Positions 45,465 to 54,421 of a DNA stretch of 64,000 nucleotides are shown in pieces. Below the pieces are notes generated by a model. It searched no databases, had not been told where the DNA came from, and saw nothing but the letters and a program-made list of their open reading frames with translations. The DNA is taken from the NCBI GenBank assembly GCA_944380295.1, contig CALWHE010000001.1, positions 127,172 through 191,171 of the forward strand. Reading direction: 5' to 3'. Position 1 is the first letter of the stretch; every line of letters starts with the position of its first letter. The position numbers and the translations under genes were made by a program. Origin of the DNA: an uncultured Christensenellaceae bacterium (GTDB taxonomy: Bacteria; Bacillota; Clostridia; Christensenellales; UBA3700).

Positions 45465-46185
45465 ACGCAATATGGACGATCACGAAGGCGACCCCCGCCG
45501 CATGGAGCGCGATTCTCGCCCTTTTGACATGCGCGGAGAAGCGCCGCAGGACAGACGTTATCCTGCAGGGCGGCAATATCCGCCGCAAGGGCAGTATCCG
45601 CCGCAAGGGCAGTATCCTCCGCAGGGGCAGTATCCGCCGCAAGGGCAGTATCCGCCGCAAAGGCAATATCCGCCGCAAGGACAGTATCCTCCGCAGGGGC
45701 AATATCCGCCGCAGCCGCCGTATCCTCCACAGGGGCAGTATCCGCCCTCCGGCAGGGGGCAGGTTTCCGAATATCCGCCGCAATATGCGCCGGCGGAGCG
45801 CGGCGAAGGCGTCATGCCTTTGGGCGACGGTATGCCTTATGCGGAAAATACGGAAGAAAAAAAGCGCAGAGGCGGCTTTTTCGGTATGTTCAGGCGCAGA
45901 GAGGAGAGCGTGACCGGTGCTGACGGTTCCAACATCATCATTACATACCCGCGTTCTCATCACGATATTTGCGTGATAATAGACAATTTGCGCCGCAAAC
46001 AGGCGATAATCGTGGATCTTTCGCGTATGCCGGACAAGCATGCGCAGCGCATACTCGATTTTCTCAGCGGCGCCATATATGCGCTTTGCGGCAGCCAGCA
46101 GCGGATCGGACCCAACATGTTCCTGCTTACGCCGGGCGGCATGTCCATACAGGTCCCGATGGACATAAAAAAGAAGTATGACTAA
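45457..46185 (+). CDS. sepF: Cell division protein SepF with Tyr-Pro-Pro-Gln repeat tract
   Basis: 242 residues. The C-terminal 90 (SNIIITYPRSHHDICVIIDNLRRKQAIIVDLSRMPDKHAQRILDFLSGAIYAL...RIGPNMFLLTPGG) are the SepF FtsZ-binding domain. Residues 41-97 are ten consecutive 6-residue units based on YPPQGQ, an 18-bp tandem repeat at DNA level (about 45577-45747). The usual N-terminal membrane helix is absent at the extreme N-terminus. A basic, aromatic GGFFGMFRRRE segment at about residues 138-148, just before the domain, may take over membrane binding (inference). It overlaps yggS and lspA by 8 bases each. Confidence 0.9.
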   Translation: MDRRNMDDHEGDPRRMERDSRPFDMRGEAPQDRRYPAGRQYPPQGQYPPQGQYPPQGQYPPQGQYPPQRQYPPQGQYPPQGQYPPQPPYPPQGQYPPSGRGQVSEYPPQYAPAERGEGVMPLGDGMPYAENTEEKKRRGGFFGMFRRREESVTGADGSNIIITYPRSHHDICVIIDNLRRKQAIIVDLSRMPDKHAQRILDFLSGAIYALCGSQQRIGPNMFLLTPGGMSIQVPMDIKKKYD

Positions 46186-46717
46186 GACGTATAAAAGGCT
46201 TTTATTGGAATTTTTGCTGCTGGCGGCGGTGTTCGTAACTGACATCGCCACCAAGTATATCGTTTTTTATCTGTTGGACGGCGGCGGCGAAACCGTCATA
46301 GAGGGCATATTTTCCCTTGAATGCGTGCAAAATTACGGCGCGTCTTTCGGACTGTTCGACGGTAATAAGGATCTACTGGTGGCGCTTACCGTGATCGAGT
46401 GCGCCCTGTTTGTGTTTTTATTGCTTTTCCGCCCCAACACGCCTCATGTTTTCCGTTTTGCCATGCTGCTCATTTTGGGCGGAGCGATAGGAAACCTGTT
46501 CGACAGGCTGGCGTTCGGCTATGTGCGCGACTTTATCTGTTACGACTTTTTGTCTACCATTTTCGGCATAGATTTTGCCGTGGGCAACGTGGCGGACATA
46601 TACCTGGTTTTGGGCGTGTTCGTGCTGATAATTTACATCTTCTTCGGCTATAAAGAGGGCGATTTTTCCAAGAAAAAGGGCACGCTCTTCGGGAGTTACG
46701 CGCATGTCGGAGAGTAA
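46178..46717 (+). CDS. lspA: Lipoprotein signal peptidase II
   Basis: 179-residue four-span aspartic protease cleaving prolipoproteins after Lgt modification. CVQNYGASFGLFDGN is the conserved NxGxxFG region. The catalytic aspartates lie in GGAIGNLFDRLAFGYVRDFI and in FAVGNVADIYLVLG. Length slightly above average through a hydrophilic C-tail. It overlaps rluD by 14 bases, the common lspA-rluD arrangement. Confidence 0.94.
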   Translation: MTKTYKRLLLEFLLLAAVFVTDIATKYIVFYLLDGGGETVIEGIFSLECVQNYGASFGLFDGNKDLLVALTVIECALFVFLLLFRPNTPHVFRFAMLLILGGAIGNLFDRLAFGYVRDFICYDFLSTIFGIDFAVGNVADIYLVLGVFVLIIYIFFGYKEGDFSKKKGTLFGSYAHVGE

Positions 46718-47618
46718 GACTTTTGCGGCGGATAAAGATTTTTCGCGCCTGGATGTTTGTGTTCAGGCGTTTTTTCCCGAGCTTACCCGTTCCGGCATAA
46801 AAAAGCTGATAGAGGGCGGACATGTTTTTATCGGCGGAGAGCCGGTGCTCAAAGCGGGTGAAAAGGTGCGCGCGGGCAGCGAACTGACCGTGGAGATCCC
46901 GCCGGCAAAACAGCTTTCTCTGGCGCCATCGGATGCGCCCGTGGAGATAATTTATCAAGACGCGGACATGGCGGTGATAAACAAACCGCAAGGCATGGTG
47001 GTCCACCCCGCGCCGGGCGCATATGACAACACCTTGGTCAACGCGCTCATCGGCAGACTGGACAGTTTGAGCGGCATCAACGGCGTGCTGCGCCCGGGGA
47101 TCGTGCACCGCTTGGACAAAGACACGTCCGGGCTTTTGGTAGTGGCTAAAAACGACGCGGCGCATCTTTCTTTGCAAAAGCAGATAGCGGAAAAATCCGC
47201 GCGGCGCATATACACGGCGCTTTTGGAAGGGGAGCTGAGCAAGGAAGAGGGGACGATAGACACATTTTTGGACAGATCCGCTTCCGACAGAAAAAAATAC
47301 GCCGTGGCGCGCACGGGCAGGCGCGCGGTCACACATTATCGTATTTTGCACAAATATCACGGCTATACGCTCGTTCGTTTTGAATTGGAAACGGGCAGGA
47401 CTCATCAGATAAGGGTGCATGCGCGGCACATCGGGCACCCGGTGGTGGGCGATCCGGTATATGGCAAAGCGGACAAAAAATTCGGTCTGCGCGGGCAGCT
47501 GCTGCATGCCTCCACGCTCATTCTGACCCAGCCGACAACGGGAGAACGCCTGGAATTCAACTCTCCGTTGCCCGATTATTTCCGGGCGGTCATGCAAAAG
47601 CTCACGCCCAAAGAGTGA
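46704..47618 (+). CDS. rluD: Ribosomal large-subunit pseudouridine synthase RluD family
   Basis: 304-residue enzyme. An N-terminal S4 domain (FSRLDVCVQAFFPELTRSGIKKLIEGGHVFIGG) precedes the RluA-type catalytic core with GIVHRLDKDTSGLLVVAK (nucleophile Asp) and ETGRTHQIRVHARHIGHPVVGDPVYG. Probably modifies the helix 69 uridines of 23S rRNA. Confidence 0.94.
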   Translation: MSESKTFAADKDFSRLDVCVQAFFPELTRSGIKKLIEGGHVFIGGEPVLKAGEKVRAGSELTVEIPPAKQLSLAPSDAPVEIIYQDADMAVINKPQGMVVHPAPGAYDNTLVNALIGRLDSLSGINGVLRPGIVHRLDKDTSGLLVVAKNDAAHLSLQKQIAEKSARRIYTALLEGELSKEEGTIDTFLDRSASDRKKYAVARTGRRAVTHYRILHKYHGYTLVRFELETGRTHQIRVHARHIGHPVVGDPVYGKADKKFGLRGQLLHASTLILTQPTTGERLEFNSPLPDYFRAVMQKLTPKE

Positions 47619-47719
47619 TTTTTCATGCCGATCGCGCTCGTGTTCTTCCTAACCTGCAACGGCAAAAAATCGCCCCCGTTTTGACGCGGAGGCGGCAGGT
47701 TTGCGCATATTTTCGGCTT

Positions 47720-49438
47720 TTATTTTTTCAGCAGCTCTTCGTGCGCGTTCGGCTTGACGATGAGGGAGGAATATTCCGTATAAGTCACCAAGCCGAGCTT
47801 GCCGGAAGGGTGGCGCTTGACCCTTTTGCGGCGGGTGAAGTCTATCGTCACTTTGTCCGCTTCTACCGTTTGAGAATAAAACGCGGCGATCTCCGCGCAG
47901 GTGAGCAGGGTGTTTTGAGGCACGTCCGCTCCGTCGCAAAGGATCACCAAATGGCTGCCGTGCGCGTCTTTGGCGTGCATCCATATGTCGCCGCCGCGGG
48001 CGGTTTTGAAGGTTATGCGTTCGTTTTGCAGGTTGTTCTTGCCCACCAGCACGGTGAAGCCGTCCACCGCGTATTCAAGCGGAGAAGCGGGGCGCAGGCG
48101 TTTGTCGCGCACGCTTTTTTTGCGTATCGCGCCCAGAGAGGCGAGTTCGCTCTCTATTTCCGCAAATTCCGCGGCGGTGGAACACAGTTCTATCGCCGCG
48201 CCTATGCCGCGCGCATGGTCGAGCGTTTGCAGCGTTTCTTCTATCTGCTCGTTGACCGCGTTCACTGTCCGCTTCAATTTGGCGTATTTTTTATAATAAG
48301 CCTGCGCGTTCTGCTGCGGGGAAAGCGCGGGATCCAAAGTTATCGTAACTTGCGCTCCGTCAGGGTCGTATATATCCGTGGCGTCAAAGGAAGATGCGCC
48401 GCGTTTTATGGCGTATAAGTTGATCGTTATCAAATCGCCGCACTTTTTGAAGTATTGCGCGTCCTCGCATTCTTTGAGGCGCGCGCGGCTTTTTGCCAAC
48501 TTTTTCTCTTCGCGGGCGATAAAATTTTTATAGTATCTGTTCAGCTCGCGCGTGTGCTCGCGATGGCGTTCGCTCTTCTCCTTGGCGGCGGTGGCGCGCT
48601 CTATGCATTCGCTCAGCAGGGGGAATTTTTCGTATTCCCCATCGTCGTAAGGGCAGACGAAATAATCGGTATAGGCGTCGCCGCTCTTTTTGCAGCAAGG
48701 GGAGTAAAGGGGGGAGCCGTAAATGTTCCCCAGCCTGTCAAGCGCCTGCAAAACGGCGCTTATCTCTTGCTCCGAAAGTTGCGCCTTATTATTCTCAACG
48801 CCGGCAAGCCTCACGGCAAAAGCCGCGGTCTGCTTTGAATATCCCGCGAAAGCCCCTGCGATAAATGCGCCTAAATCGCTGCCGTTATATGCTCTTAGGG
48901 CGGCTGTCAATGCGGTTTTATCGGACGGCGGCAGCTTGCTCTGCGGCGGCGCGGAGTATTTTATGCCCGGCAGCAGGCAGCGCTTGGTGGCGGTGTCGAA
49001 GGGCACCTGTTTGATGGCTGCGCCTATATTGCCTTTGCCGTCCAAGGCGATGAGATTGCTGTATCTGCCCATCATCTCCGCCACCAGAGTGACGGTTATT
49101 TCGTCGTGCATCTCGTTGCGTGAGAGCGCTTTCATCACCACTATCCTGTCCTCGCCCGCCATGTCGACGGAAATGATGGTGGCGCCGGTGAAATATTTGC
49201 GCAGATACATGCAAAATCCGGGCGCCACGGGCGGATTTTCCTTGCGCACGTTGGTTATATGCATGCGCGGATTCTGCGGATTGGTGGAGATGCAGAGCAG
49301 TCTGTTTTCCCCCTTGGCGCGTATCGCCAAGGTGACTTCGTCCTTTTCGGGCATATAAATTTTATTGATCTTGCCTCCCGCGAGCAGGTCGCTCAATTCC
49401 GCGGCAAGCGCTTTTACTGTGATATAATCGTTCGGCAT
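47720..49438 (-). CDS. rqcH: Ribosome quality control protein RqcH (NFACT family)
   Basis: 572-residue NEMF/Tae2/RqcH homologue (formerly fibronectin-binding protein). The N-terminal NFACT-N part begins YITVKALAAELSDLLAGGKINKIYMPEKDEVTL. A central coiled coil (AKEKSERHREHTRELNRYYKNFI) follows. The C-terminal NFACT-R region has NNLQNERITFKTARGGDIWMHAKDAHGSHLVIL, containing the D-x-HGSH signature. It recruits tRNA-Ala to add C-terminal alanine tails to stalled chains on 50S subunits. The start ATG 49438 lies 6 bases after a TATAAT, with no Shine-Dalgarno. Confidence 0.93.
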   Translation of the reverse strand: MPNDYITVKALAAELSDLLAGGKINKIYMPEKDEVTLAIRAKGENRLLCISTNPQNPRMHITNVRKENPPVAPGFCMYLRKYFTGATIISVDMAGEDRIVVMKALSRNEMHDEITVTLVAEMMGRYSNLIALDGKGNIGAAIKQVPFDTATKRCLLPGIKYSAPPQSKLPPSDKTALTAALRAYNGSDLGAFIAGAFAGYSKQTAAFAVRLAGVENNKAQLSEQEISAVLQALDRLGNIYGSPLYSPCCKKSGDAYTDYFVCPYDDGEYEKFPLLSECIERATAAKEKSERHREHTRELNRYYKNFIAREEKKLAKSRARLKECEDAQYFKKCGDLITINLYAIKRGASSFDATDIYDPDGAQVTITLDPALSPQQNAQAYYKKYAKLKRTVNAVNEQIEETLQTLDHARGIGAAIELCSTAAEFAEIESELASLGAIRKKSVRDKRLRPASPLEYAVDGFTVLVGKNNLQNERITFKTARGGDIWMHAKDAHGSHLVILCDGADVPQNTLLTCAEIAAFYSQTVEADKVTIDFTRRKRVKRHPSGKLGLVTYTEYSSLIVKPNAHEELLKK

Positions 49439-49444
49439 ATGTAT

Positions 49445-49473
49445 ATTATAAAAGAAATGTGTTTATTTTGCAA
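49445..49473 (-). promoter_or_regulatory. Promoter of rqcH, likely leaderless
   Basis: Minus strand: TTGCAA (49468-49473), 17-base spacer, TATAAT (49445-49450), 6 bases from ATG 49438. Confidence 0.8.
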
Positions 49474-49482
49474 TAAAAATAA

Positions 49483-49511
49483 TTGCAATATCGCGCGTCG
49501 TATGCTAGAAT
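49483..49511 (+). promoter_or_regulatory. Promoter of tig
   Basis: TTGCAA (49483-49488), 17-base spacer, extended TGC-TAGAAT (49506-49511). Back to back with the rqcH promoter. Confidence 0.75.
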
Positions 49512-49548
49512 TATTCTACTGTAAAAAAGCAAGCAAGGAGAACCATTT

Positions 49549-50835
49549 ATGAGTTACACCAAGGAAATGTTGGAAAACGACCGCGTAAAGTTCACCATAG
49601 ACGTGGACTCGCAGCAGTGGAAAGACGCTTTGAACGAAGCCTATCTCAAAAACAAGAGCAAGTATAATATAGACGGCTTCCGCAAGGGGCATGCGCCGCG
49701 CGCGTTTATCGAAAGGTATTACGGAGCTTCCGTGTTTTACGAAGATGCGCTCGACATCGTTCTGCCCAAGACTTACGACGCCGTTTTGGACGAGGAGAAA
49801 GAGCTGTTCCCCGTAGACAGACCGGAAGTGAGCATAACCGCCATCTCCGACGGCACTTTGCAATACACCGCTGAAGTGCAGCTCAAACCCACGGTAACGT
49901 TGGGCGATTACACCGGCATCGAATTTACCAAAGACAAGGTGAAGGTGAGCAAAGAAGAGGTGAACGAAGAGATAAACAGGGCGCGTGAAAACGCCGGCTG
50001 GTGGGAGCAGGTGACCGATCGTCCCGCGGCGATGGGCGACAAGGTCAAGATAGATTACGCCGGCAGTGTTGACGGCGTGGCGTTCGAAGGCGGAAAAGCC
50101 GACGATTACGATCTCACTTTGGGCTCGGGCGCTTTCATTCCCGGCTTTGAAGAAGGCGTTGTGGGCATGAACGTGGGCGAGAGCAAAGCGGTGGACGTTA
50201 CCTTCCCGGAAAAATATCACGCGGAAGAGTTGGCGGGCAAAAAAGCGGTGTTCGTGGTCACGGTCAAGGACATCACGGTGAAGAAACTGCCCGAACTCGA
50301 CGACGAATTTGCCAAAGACGTTTCTTCTTTCGATACGCTCAAAGAATACGAAGCGGACGTGAAAAAGCAGATCAAGGCGCGCAAAGAAGACGCGGCGGAA
50401 GCTGCTTTGGAGCGCAAGATCATCGATAAAGTGGTGGAAAACGCCAAAGTCAACGTTCCCCAATGCATGATAGATGAAGAGGTGGAAGAAATGGTGCAGG
50501 AGTTTGCATACAGGCTCATGTATCAGGGGCTTAATATCGAGAATTATTATCGCTATACAAACCAGACGGAAGAGCAGCTCAAAGCAACTTACAAAGAGCC
50601 TGCCGAACGCACGGTCAAAAACAGGCTGGTGCTCGAGCAGGTGGTCAAGGCTGCCGGCTTGGAAGTTACGGCGGAAGACGAAGAGGCGGTTTACGCCGAC
50701 ATCGCCGCCAAAGAGAACAAGCCCGTTGAGGAGATCAAGAAGGACTTCAACGAGCATTACGCTTCTTACGTCAAAAACGAAGCGCTCAACAAAAAGTTGA
50801 TGGCATATCTCAAAGCCAACAACACCATCAAGTAA
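49549..50835 (+). CDS. tig: Trigger factor
   Basis: 428-residue ribosome-bound chaperone and prolyl isomerase. The N-terminal ribosome-binding region contains GFRKGHAPRAFIERYYG (the GFRxGxxP motif). An FKBP-type isomerase domain follows (GDKVKIDYAGSVDGVAFEGGKADDYDLTLGSGAFIPGFEEGVVGM). The rest is the helical C-terminal cradle. AAGGAG precedes ATG 49549. Followed by clpP and clpX, the usual order. Confidence 0.96.
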   Translation: MSYTKEMLENDRVKFTIDVDSQQWKDALNEAYLKNKSKYNIDGFRKGHAPRAFIERYYGASVFYEDALDIVLPKTYDAVLDEEKELFPVDRPEVSITAISDGTLQYTAEVQLKPTVTLGDYTGIEFTKDKVKVSKEEVNEEINRARENAGWWEQVTDRPAAMGDKVKIDYAGSVDGVAFEGGKADDYDLTLGSGAFIPGFEEGVVGMNVGESKAVDVTFPEKYHAEELAGKKAVFVVTVKDITVKKLPELDDEFAKDVSSFDTLKEYEADVKKQIKARKEDAAEAALERKIIDKVVENAKVNVPQCMIDEEVEEMVQEFAYRLMYQGLNIENYYRYTNQTEEQLKATYKEPAERTVKNRLVLEQVVKAAGLEVTAEDEEAVYADIAAKENKPVEEIKKDFNEHYASYVKNEALNKKLMAYLKANNTIK

Positions 50836-50911
50836 AAATTGCGAATTATGTCTTTTCCCGCGCCGGGGTATATCCGCGTGCGGGGAAAGATACAATTAAA
50901 GGGAGGAAGAA

Positions 50912-51508
50912 ATGAAAGGACAGAGCATTCTCATACCCACCGTTATAGATAAGACGGATCGCGGCGAGCGCGCATACGACATATACTCGCGCCTGCTCGA
51001 AGACAGGATAATATTTTTGTCGGGAGAAGTGACGGACGAATCCGCCAACAGCATTGTGGCGCAGCTTATCTTTTTGGAGGCGAAAGACGCCACCAAAGAC
51101 ATCAGTCTTTACATCAACTCTCCCGGCGGCAGCGTGACGGCGGGCATGGCGATTTACGACACGATGAATTACATCAAGTGCGACGTGAGCACCATTTGCA
51201 TAGGCATGGCGGCGTCCATGGGCGCGTTTTTGTTGTCCAGCGGCGCCAAGGGCAAGCGTTTTGCGCTGCCCAACAGTGAGATAATGATACATCAGCCGTT
51301 GGGCGGGGCGAGCGGTCAAGCCACGGACGTGATGATTCGCGCCAAGCTGTTGCAGGACACCAAGGAGCGCCTGACCAAGATATTGTCGCAAAACACCGGC
51401 AAGCCTTACGAGCAGGTGTATAAAGACACGGACAGGGATAACTTTATGACCGCGGAAGAGGCGCTCGAATACGGTATCATAGACAAGATATATTATAACA
51501 GAGGTTGA
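50912..51508 (+). CDS. clpP: ATP-dependent Clp protease proteolytic subunit
   Basis: 198-residue serine peptidase. The catalytic Ser is in [14 protein letters not shown] (about residue 98), the His in [14 protein letters not shown] (about 123), and the Asp in KDTDRDNFM (about 172). GGGAGGA precedes ATG 50912. It forms the tetradecamer fed by ClpX encoded next. Confidence 0.97.
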   Translation: MKGQSILIPTVIDKTDRGERAYDIYSRLLEDRIIFLSGEVTDESANSIVAQLIFLEAKDATKDISLYINSPGGSVTAGMAIYDTMNYIKCDVSTICIGMAASMGAFLLSSGAKGKRFALPNSEIMIHQPLGGASGQATDVMIRAKLLQDTKERLTKILSQNTGKPYEQVYKDTDRDNFMTAEEALEYGIIDKIYYNRG

Positions 51509-51510
51509 TA

Positions 51511-52731
51511 GTGGACGAAAAAAAACAACTCAGGTGTTCTTTTTGCGGCAGAACGGAAGAGGACGCCGGGCAGCTTTTGGGCGCAAACGGAGCATATATC
51601 TGCAAATCCTGCATAGAGGTATGCAACATGCTGCTCAAAGAAAAGGAGAGCGATAAGCAAAAAGACGCGCCCAAGTTCAAGCTGCTCACGCCGCAGGAGA
51701 TCAAAGAGAAACTGGACGAATATATAGTCGGGCAGGAGTCGGCGAAAAAGATACTCTCCGTTGCCGTATACAACCATTATAAGCGCATAAACTCTCTCGG
51801 CGACGACGAAGTGGAGCTGGAAAAATCCAACGTGCTGATGATGGGACCTACCGGCAGCGGCAAGACGCTGCTTGCCAAAACGCTGGCAAAAGTGCTCAAC
51901 GTGCCTTTTGCCGTGGCAGACGCCACCACGCTGACGGAAGCCGGCTATGTGGGCGACGACGTGGAGAACATTCTGCTCAAACTTATTCAAGCCGCCGATT
52001 ATGACGTGGAAAAGGCGCAGCTGGGCATAGTTTATATCGACGAGATAGACAAAATAGCCAGAAAAAGCGAGAATATGTCCATCACGCGCGACGTATCGGG
52101 CGAAGGCGTGCAGCAGGCGCTGCTTAAAATAATAGAGAGCACCGTGGCGAGCGTGCCTCCGCAGGGCGGGCGCAAGCACCCTCAGCAGGAATGCATCAAC
52201 ATAGACACCACCAATATCCTCTTTATCTGCGGCGGAGCGTTCGTGGGCTTGGATAAGATAGTGGACAAGCGCAAAGACAGCTCCGGGCTGGGCTTCGGCG
52301 CCAACGTGCGCCGTCCGGGCGAGCACAACTTCGGCGACATCATCAAGGATATCCAGCCCGACGATTTGATAAAATACGGGCTGATCCCCGAATTTGTAGG
52401 GCGCGTGCCCATCATCGTGGGCTTGAACGCGCTTGACGAAGACGCGCTGGTGCGCATCATGACTGAACCCAAAAACGCTTTGGTCAAGCAATATCGCAAA
52501 CTGCTCGGTTACGACGGCGTGGAACTGGAATTCGATAAAGACGCGCTTTATGCCGTGGCTGACAAAGCCATCAAGCTGCACACGGGCGCCAGAGGACTTA
52601 AATCCATCGTGGAAAACGTGATGACCGATCTCATGTATGAAGCGCCCGAGCGCAAGATAGCGCGCGTGCGTATCACTAAAGACTGCATAGAGGGCGGCAA
52701 GGCTCCGGAAGTGGAGTATCGGAGCGCCTGA
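51511..52731 (+). CDS. clpX: ATP-dependent Clp protease ATP-binding subunit ClpX
   Basis: 406-residue AAA+ unfoldase. The N-terminal zinc domain has [15 protein letters not shown]...[10 protein letters not shown]. Walker A is [12 protein letters not shown], Walker B is [12 protein letters not shown], and the RFEFVGRxP-like [11 protein letters not shown] is the arginine-finger/sensor region. Start GTG 51511 is preferred because AGAGGTTG precedes it; the frame opens at 51505. It overlaps engB by one base. Confidence 0.97.
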   Translation: MDEKKQLRCSFCGRTEEDAGQLLGANGAYICKSCIEVCNMLLKEKESDKQKDAPKFKLLTPQEIKEKLDEYIVGQESAKKILSVAVYNHYKRINSLGDDEVELEKSNVLMMGPTGSGKTLLAKTLAKVLNVPFAVADATTLTEAGYVGDDVENILLKLIQAADYDVEKAQLGIVYIDEIDKIARKSENMSITRDVSGEGVQQALLKIIESTVASVPPQGGRKHPQQECINIDTTNILFICGGAFVGLDKIVDKRKDSSGLGFGANVRRPGEHNFGDIIKDIQPDDLIKYGLIPEFVGRVPIIVGLNALDEDALVRIMTEPKNALVKQYRKLLGYDGVELEFDKDALYAVADKAIKLHTGARGLKSIVENVMTDLMYEAPERKIARVRITKDCIEGGKAPEVEYRSA

Positions 52732-53321
52732 TGGAGATCAAAACGGCAAGATTTGTGACTTCCGTGGCGGATCCCGCCGCCATTTGCGACCGCGGCGCGG
52801 GCGAAGTGGCTGTGGCGGGCAGATCCAACGTGGGCAAATCTTCCTTTATCAATTATCTGACCGGCAGGAAAGGGCTGGCTAAGACTTCTTCCACGCCGGG
52901 CAAGACCCGTCTGTTGAATTATTTTTCCGTCAACGACGGGGAATTTTATCTGGTGGATCTGCCCGGATACGGCTATGCCGTCAAACTTTCCGATGATGAG
53001 CGCCGCCGTTGGGACGCGCTGATGGGCACATATCTCACCTCGTCGCCGCAACTCAAATTGGTGCTGGTGCTGATGGATATCCGCCGCGAGCCTTCCGAAT
53101 TGGACAAGCGCATGATAAGTTATCTCGCTGCGGGCATAGTGCCTTTTTGCGTGGTGCTCACCAAAGCGGACAAACTTTCCCGCGCGGCGGCGGTCAGGCA
53201 GAAAAAGGCGGTGGCCGCGGCGCTCAAACTGGGCGTGGACAACCTGCTGATCACCTCGTCTTTGGAAAAGACGGGCAAAGAAGACGTCTGCGCGACGATG
53301 GAGCGCTATCTCAACGAATAA
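52731..53321 (+). CDS. engB: GTPase EngB/YsxC
   Basis: 196-residue ribosome biogenesis GTPase for 50S assembly. G1 is GRSNVGKSSFIN, switch STPGKTRLLNYF, G3 VDLPGYGYA, and G4 TKADKL. Last gene of the tig-clpP-clpX-engB operon; the lon gene often found between clpX and engB is missing here. Confidence 0.95.
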   Translation: MEIKTARFVTSVADPAAICDRGAGEVAVAGRSNVGKSSFINYLTGRKGLAKTSSTPGKTRLLNYFSVNDGEFYLVDLPGYGYAVKLSDDERRRWDALMGTYLTSSPQLKLVLVLMDIRREPSELDKRMISYLAAGIVPFCVVLTKADKLSRAAAVRQKKAVAAALKLGVDNLLITSSLEKTGKEDVCATMERYLNE

Positions 53322-53335
53322 AATACAACTTGCAG

Positions 53336-53356
53336 GCGGCGGTCAGCCGCTTTTTT
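53336..53356 (+). terminator. Intrinsic terminator of the tig operon
   Basis: Arms GCGGC/GCCGC around GGTCA, then six T. Confidence 0.82.
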
Positions 53357-53449
53357 ATTTGCAAAACACAAAAAAATCTCCTCTTACATATAATTGTTTA
53401 TGAAAAGGGCCGCTTGAAATGTCGGCTCGGAATTATAGGAGGAAAATTT

Positions 53450-54085
53450 ATGTCATTCTGCAATAACTGCAAATCGGATAAGATTCCGGGCGTTATACGG
53501 GGCAACGGAATAAGCGGCTTATGCGAAAAAACCTGCATACAGGCGGATAAGATATTCGACGCCTGCATGAGCCGTCAGCAGACGGAAAGCGTGGAGCTGA
53601 CGCCGGAAAACATTACCCCCTCCGGACTCAGCGAACCTTATACCTTTATATCCGCGCGCTCGCAGGGCGCGGGAGCTTCCGTGACCGATCTGACGATAAC
53701 GGATATACCCGATCTGCCCGGGCGTTCGCGCGTGCAATGCAATATAGTCATTCCCGTTCAAGTGACCTTTACGGACTCCACGGGCAAGCAGGGGACGGCA
53801 ACGGCAAACGTGGTGGTGCAAAAAGACGTGGTCCTGCGCACGCCGCAGCCTTCGTTGATACCTTACACGGTGGAAGCGGTGGGCAACGTGGTGTCCACGG
53901 TGGGCACATACGACGAAGGCAACGATGTCTTTACCGTGACGGCGTGCGTGACCGTGATACTCAAAGTGGTGATGCCCGTGCAGCTGCTCGTGCCCTCATA
54001 CGGCTATTGTTACATACCTCCCTGCCAGGAGTATAACACGCAGGAGTGCGAAGGGGTGTTTGAACTGCCGCTCTATCCTCAATGA
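53450..54085 (+). CDS. Clostridial Cys-containing protein, possible spore-coat or exosporium component
   Basis: 211-residue protein I recognise only as a family seen in Clostridia. The N-terminus MSFCNNCKSDKIPGVIRGNGISGLCEKTCIQ has paired cysteines. The middle is beta-rich (PIPVQVTFTDSTGKQGTATANVVVQKDVVL), and the C-terminus is YGYCYIPPCQEYNTQECEGVFELPLYP with three more Cys. No signal peptide. ATG 53450 follows AGGAGGA. Upstream, CATATAATT (53387-53395) with AC about 17 bases before it fits a mother-cell sigma (K/E) -10 pattern, CATA-n3-T. The spore link is an inference. An open frame beginning at 53009 belongs to the engB region, not this gene. Confidence 0.75.
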   Translation: MSFCNNCKSDKIPGVIRGNGISGLCEKTCIQADKIFDACMSRQQTESVELTPENITPSGLSEPYTFISARSQGAGASVTDLTITDIPDLPGRSRVQCNIVIPVQVTFTDSTGKQGTATANVVVQKDVVLRTPQPSLIPYTVEAVGNVVSTVGTYDEGNDVFTVTACVTVILKVVMPVQLLVPSYGYCYIPPCQEYNTQECEGVFELPLYPQ

Positions 54086-54089
54086 TTTT

Positions 54090-54110
54090 GCATTGTTAGG
54101 GTGGCTATCG
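54090..54110. repeat. 21-bp direct repeat, copy 1
   Basis: GCATTG-n-TAGGGTGGCT-n-TC word, repeated at 54155-54175 with offset 65 and two differences in the shared 20 bases. The copies flank a terminator hairpin. Confidence 0.7.
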
Positions 54111-54143
54111 TTTTGCACGGCGCCAAAGCCGTGCAAAATTTTT
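54111..54143 (+). terminator. Intrinsic terminator
   Basis: Arms TTTTGCACGGC/GCCGTGCAAAA, 6-base loop GCCAAA, then T-rich. It ends transcription of the 53450 gene. Confidence 0.85.
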
Positions 54144-54154
54144 ATCAAAAAATC

Positions 54155-54175
54155 GCATTGATAGGGTGGCTCTCA
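54155..54175. repeat. 21-bp direct repeat, copy 2
   Basis: Second copy of the word at 54090-54110. The remaining 54176-54386 shows no gene. Confidence 0.7.
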
Positions 54176-54386
54176 TTGCATAACTGTTGATTATATTTTG
54201 AGCAATATGATAAAATGATAAGGCGCACGGGCGCGCCCGCACCGCGCGCATATGCCGATACGCGTTATAAAACTCCGGGCAAGATAAAAACGGCGCTATA
54301 TTATTTTGCGTGCCGCGCCGCGCGGCACAATTATCCTCGCAAGAGGCGGCGTTTGCCGCGCAATATCTGAGCCTGCCGCTTTTTGC

Positions 54387-54415
54387 TTGCCCGTAAAAGC
54401 CGTTTCCGCTATAAT
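54387..54415 (+). promoter_or_regulatory. Promoter of the metallophosphoesterase gene, likely leaderless
   Basis: TTGCCC (54387-54392), 17-base spacer, TATAAT (54410-54415), 6 bases before ATG 54422. Confidence 0.72.
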
Positions 54416-54421
54416 AGAGAT

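Noticed and set aside
47619..47719. Possible terminator between rluD and rqcH
   Set aside because: AACCTGC/GCAGGTT arms are about 38 bases apart with no T run; not convincing.
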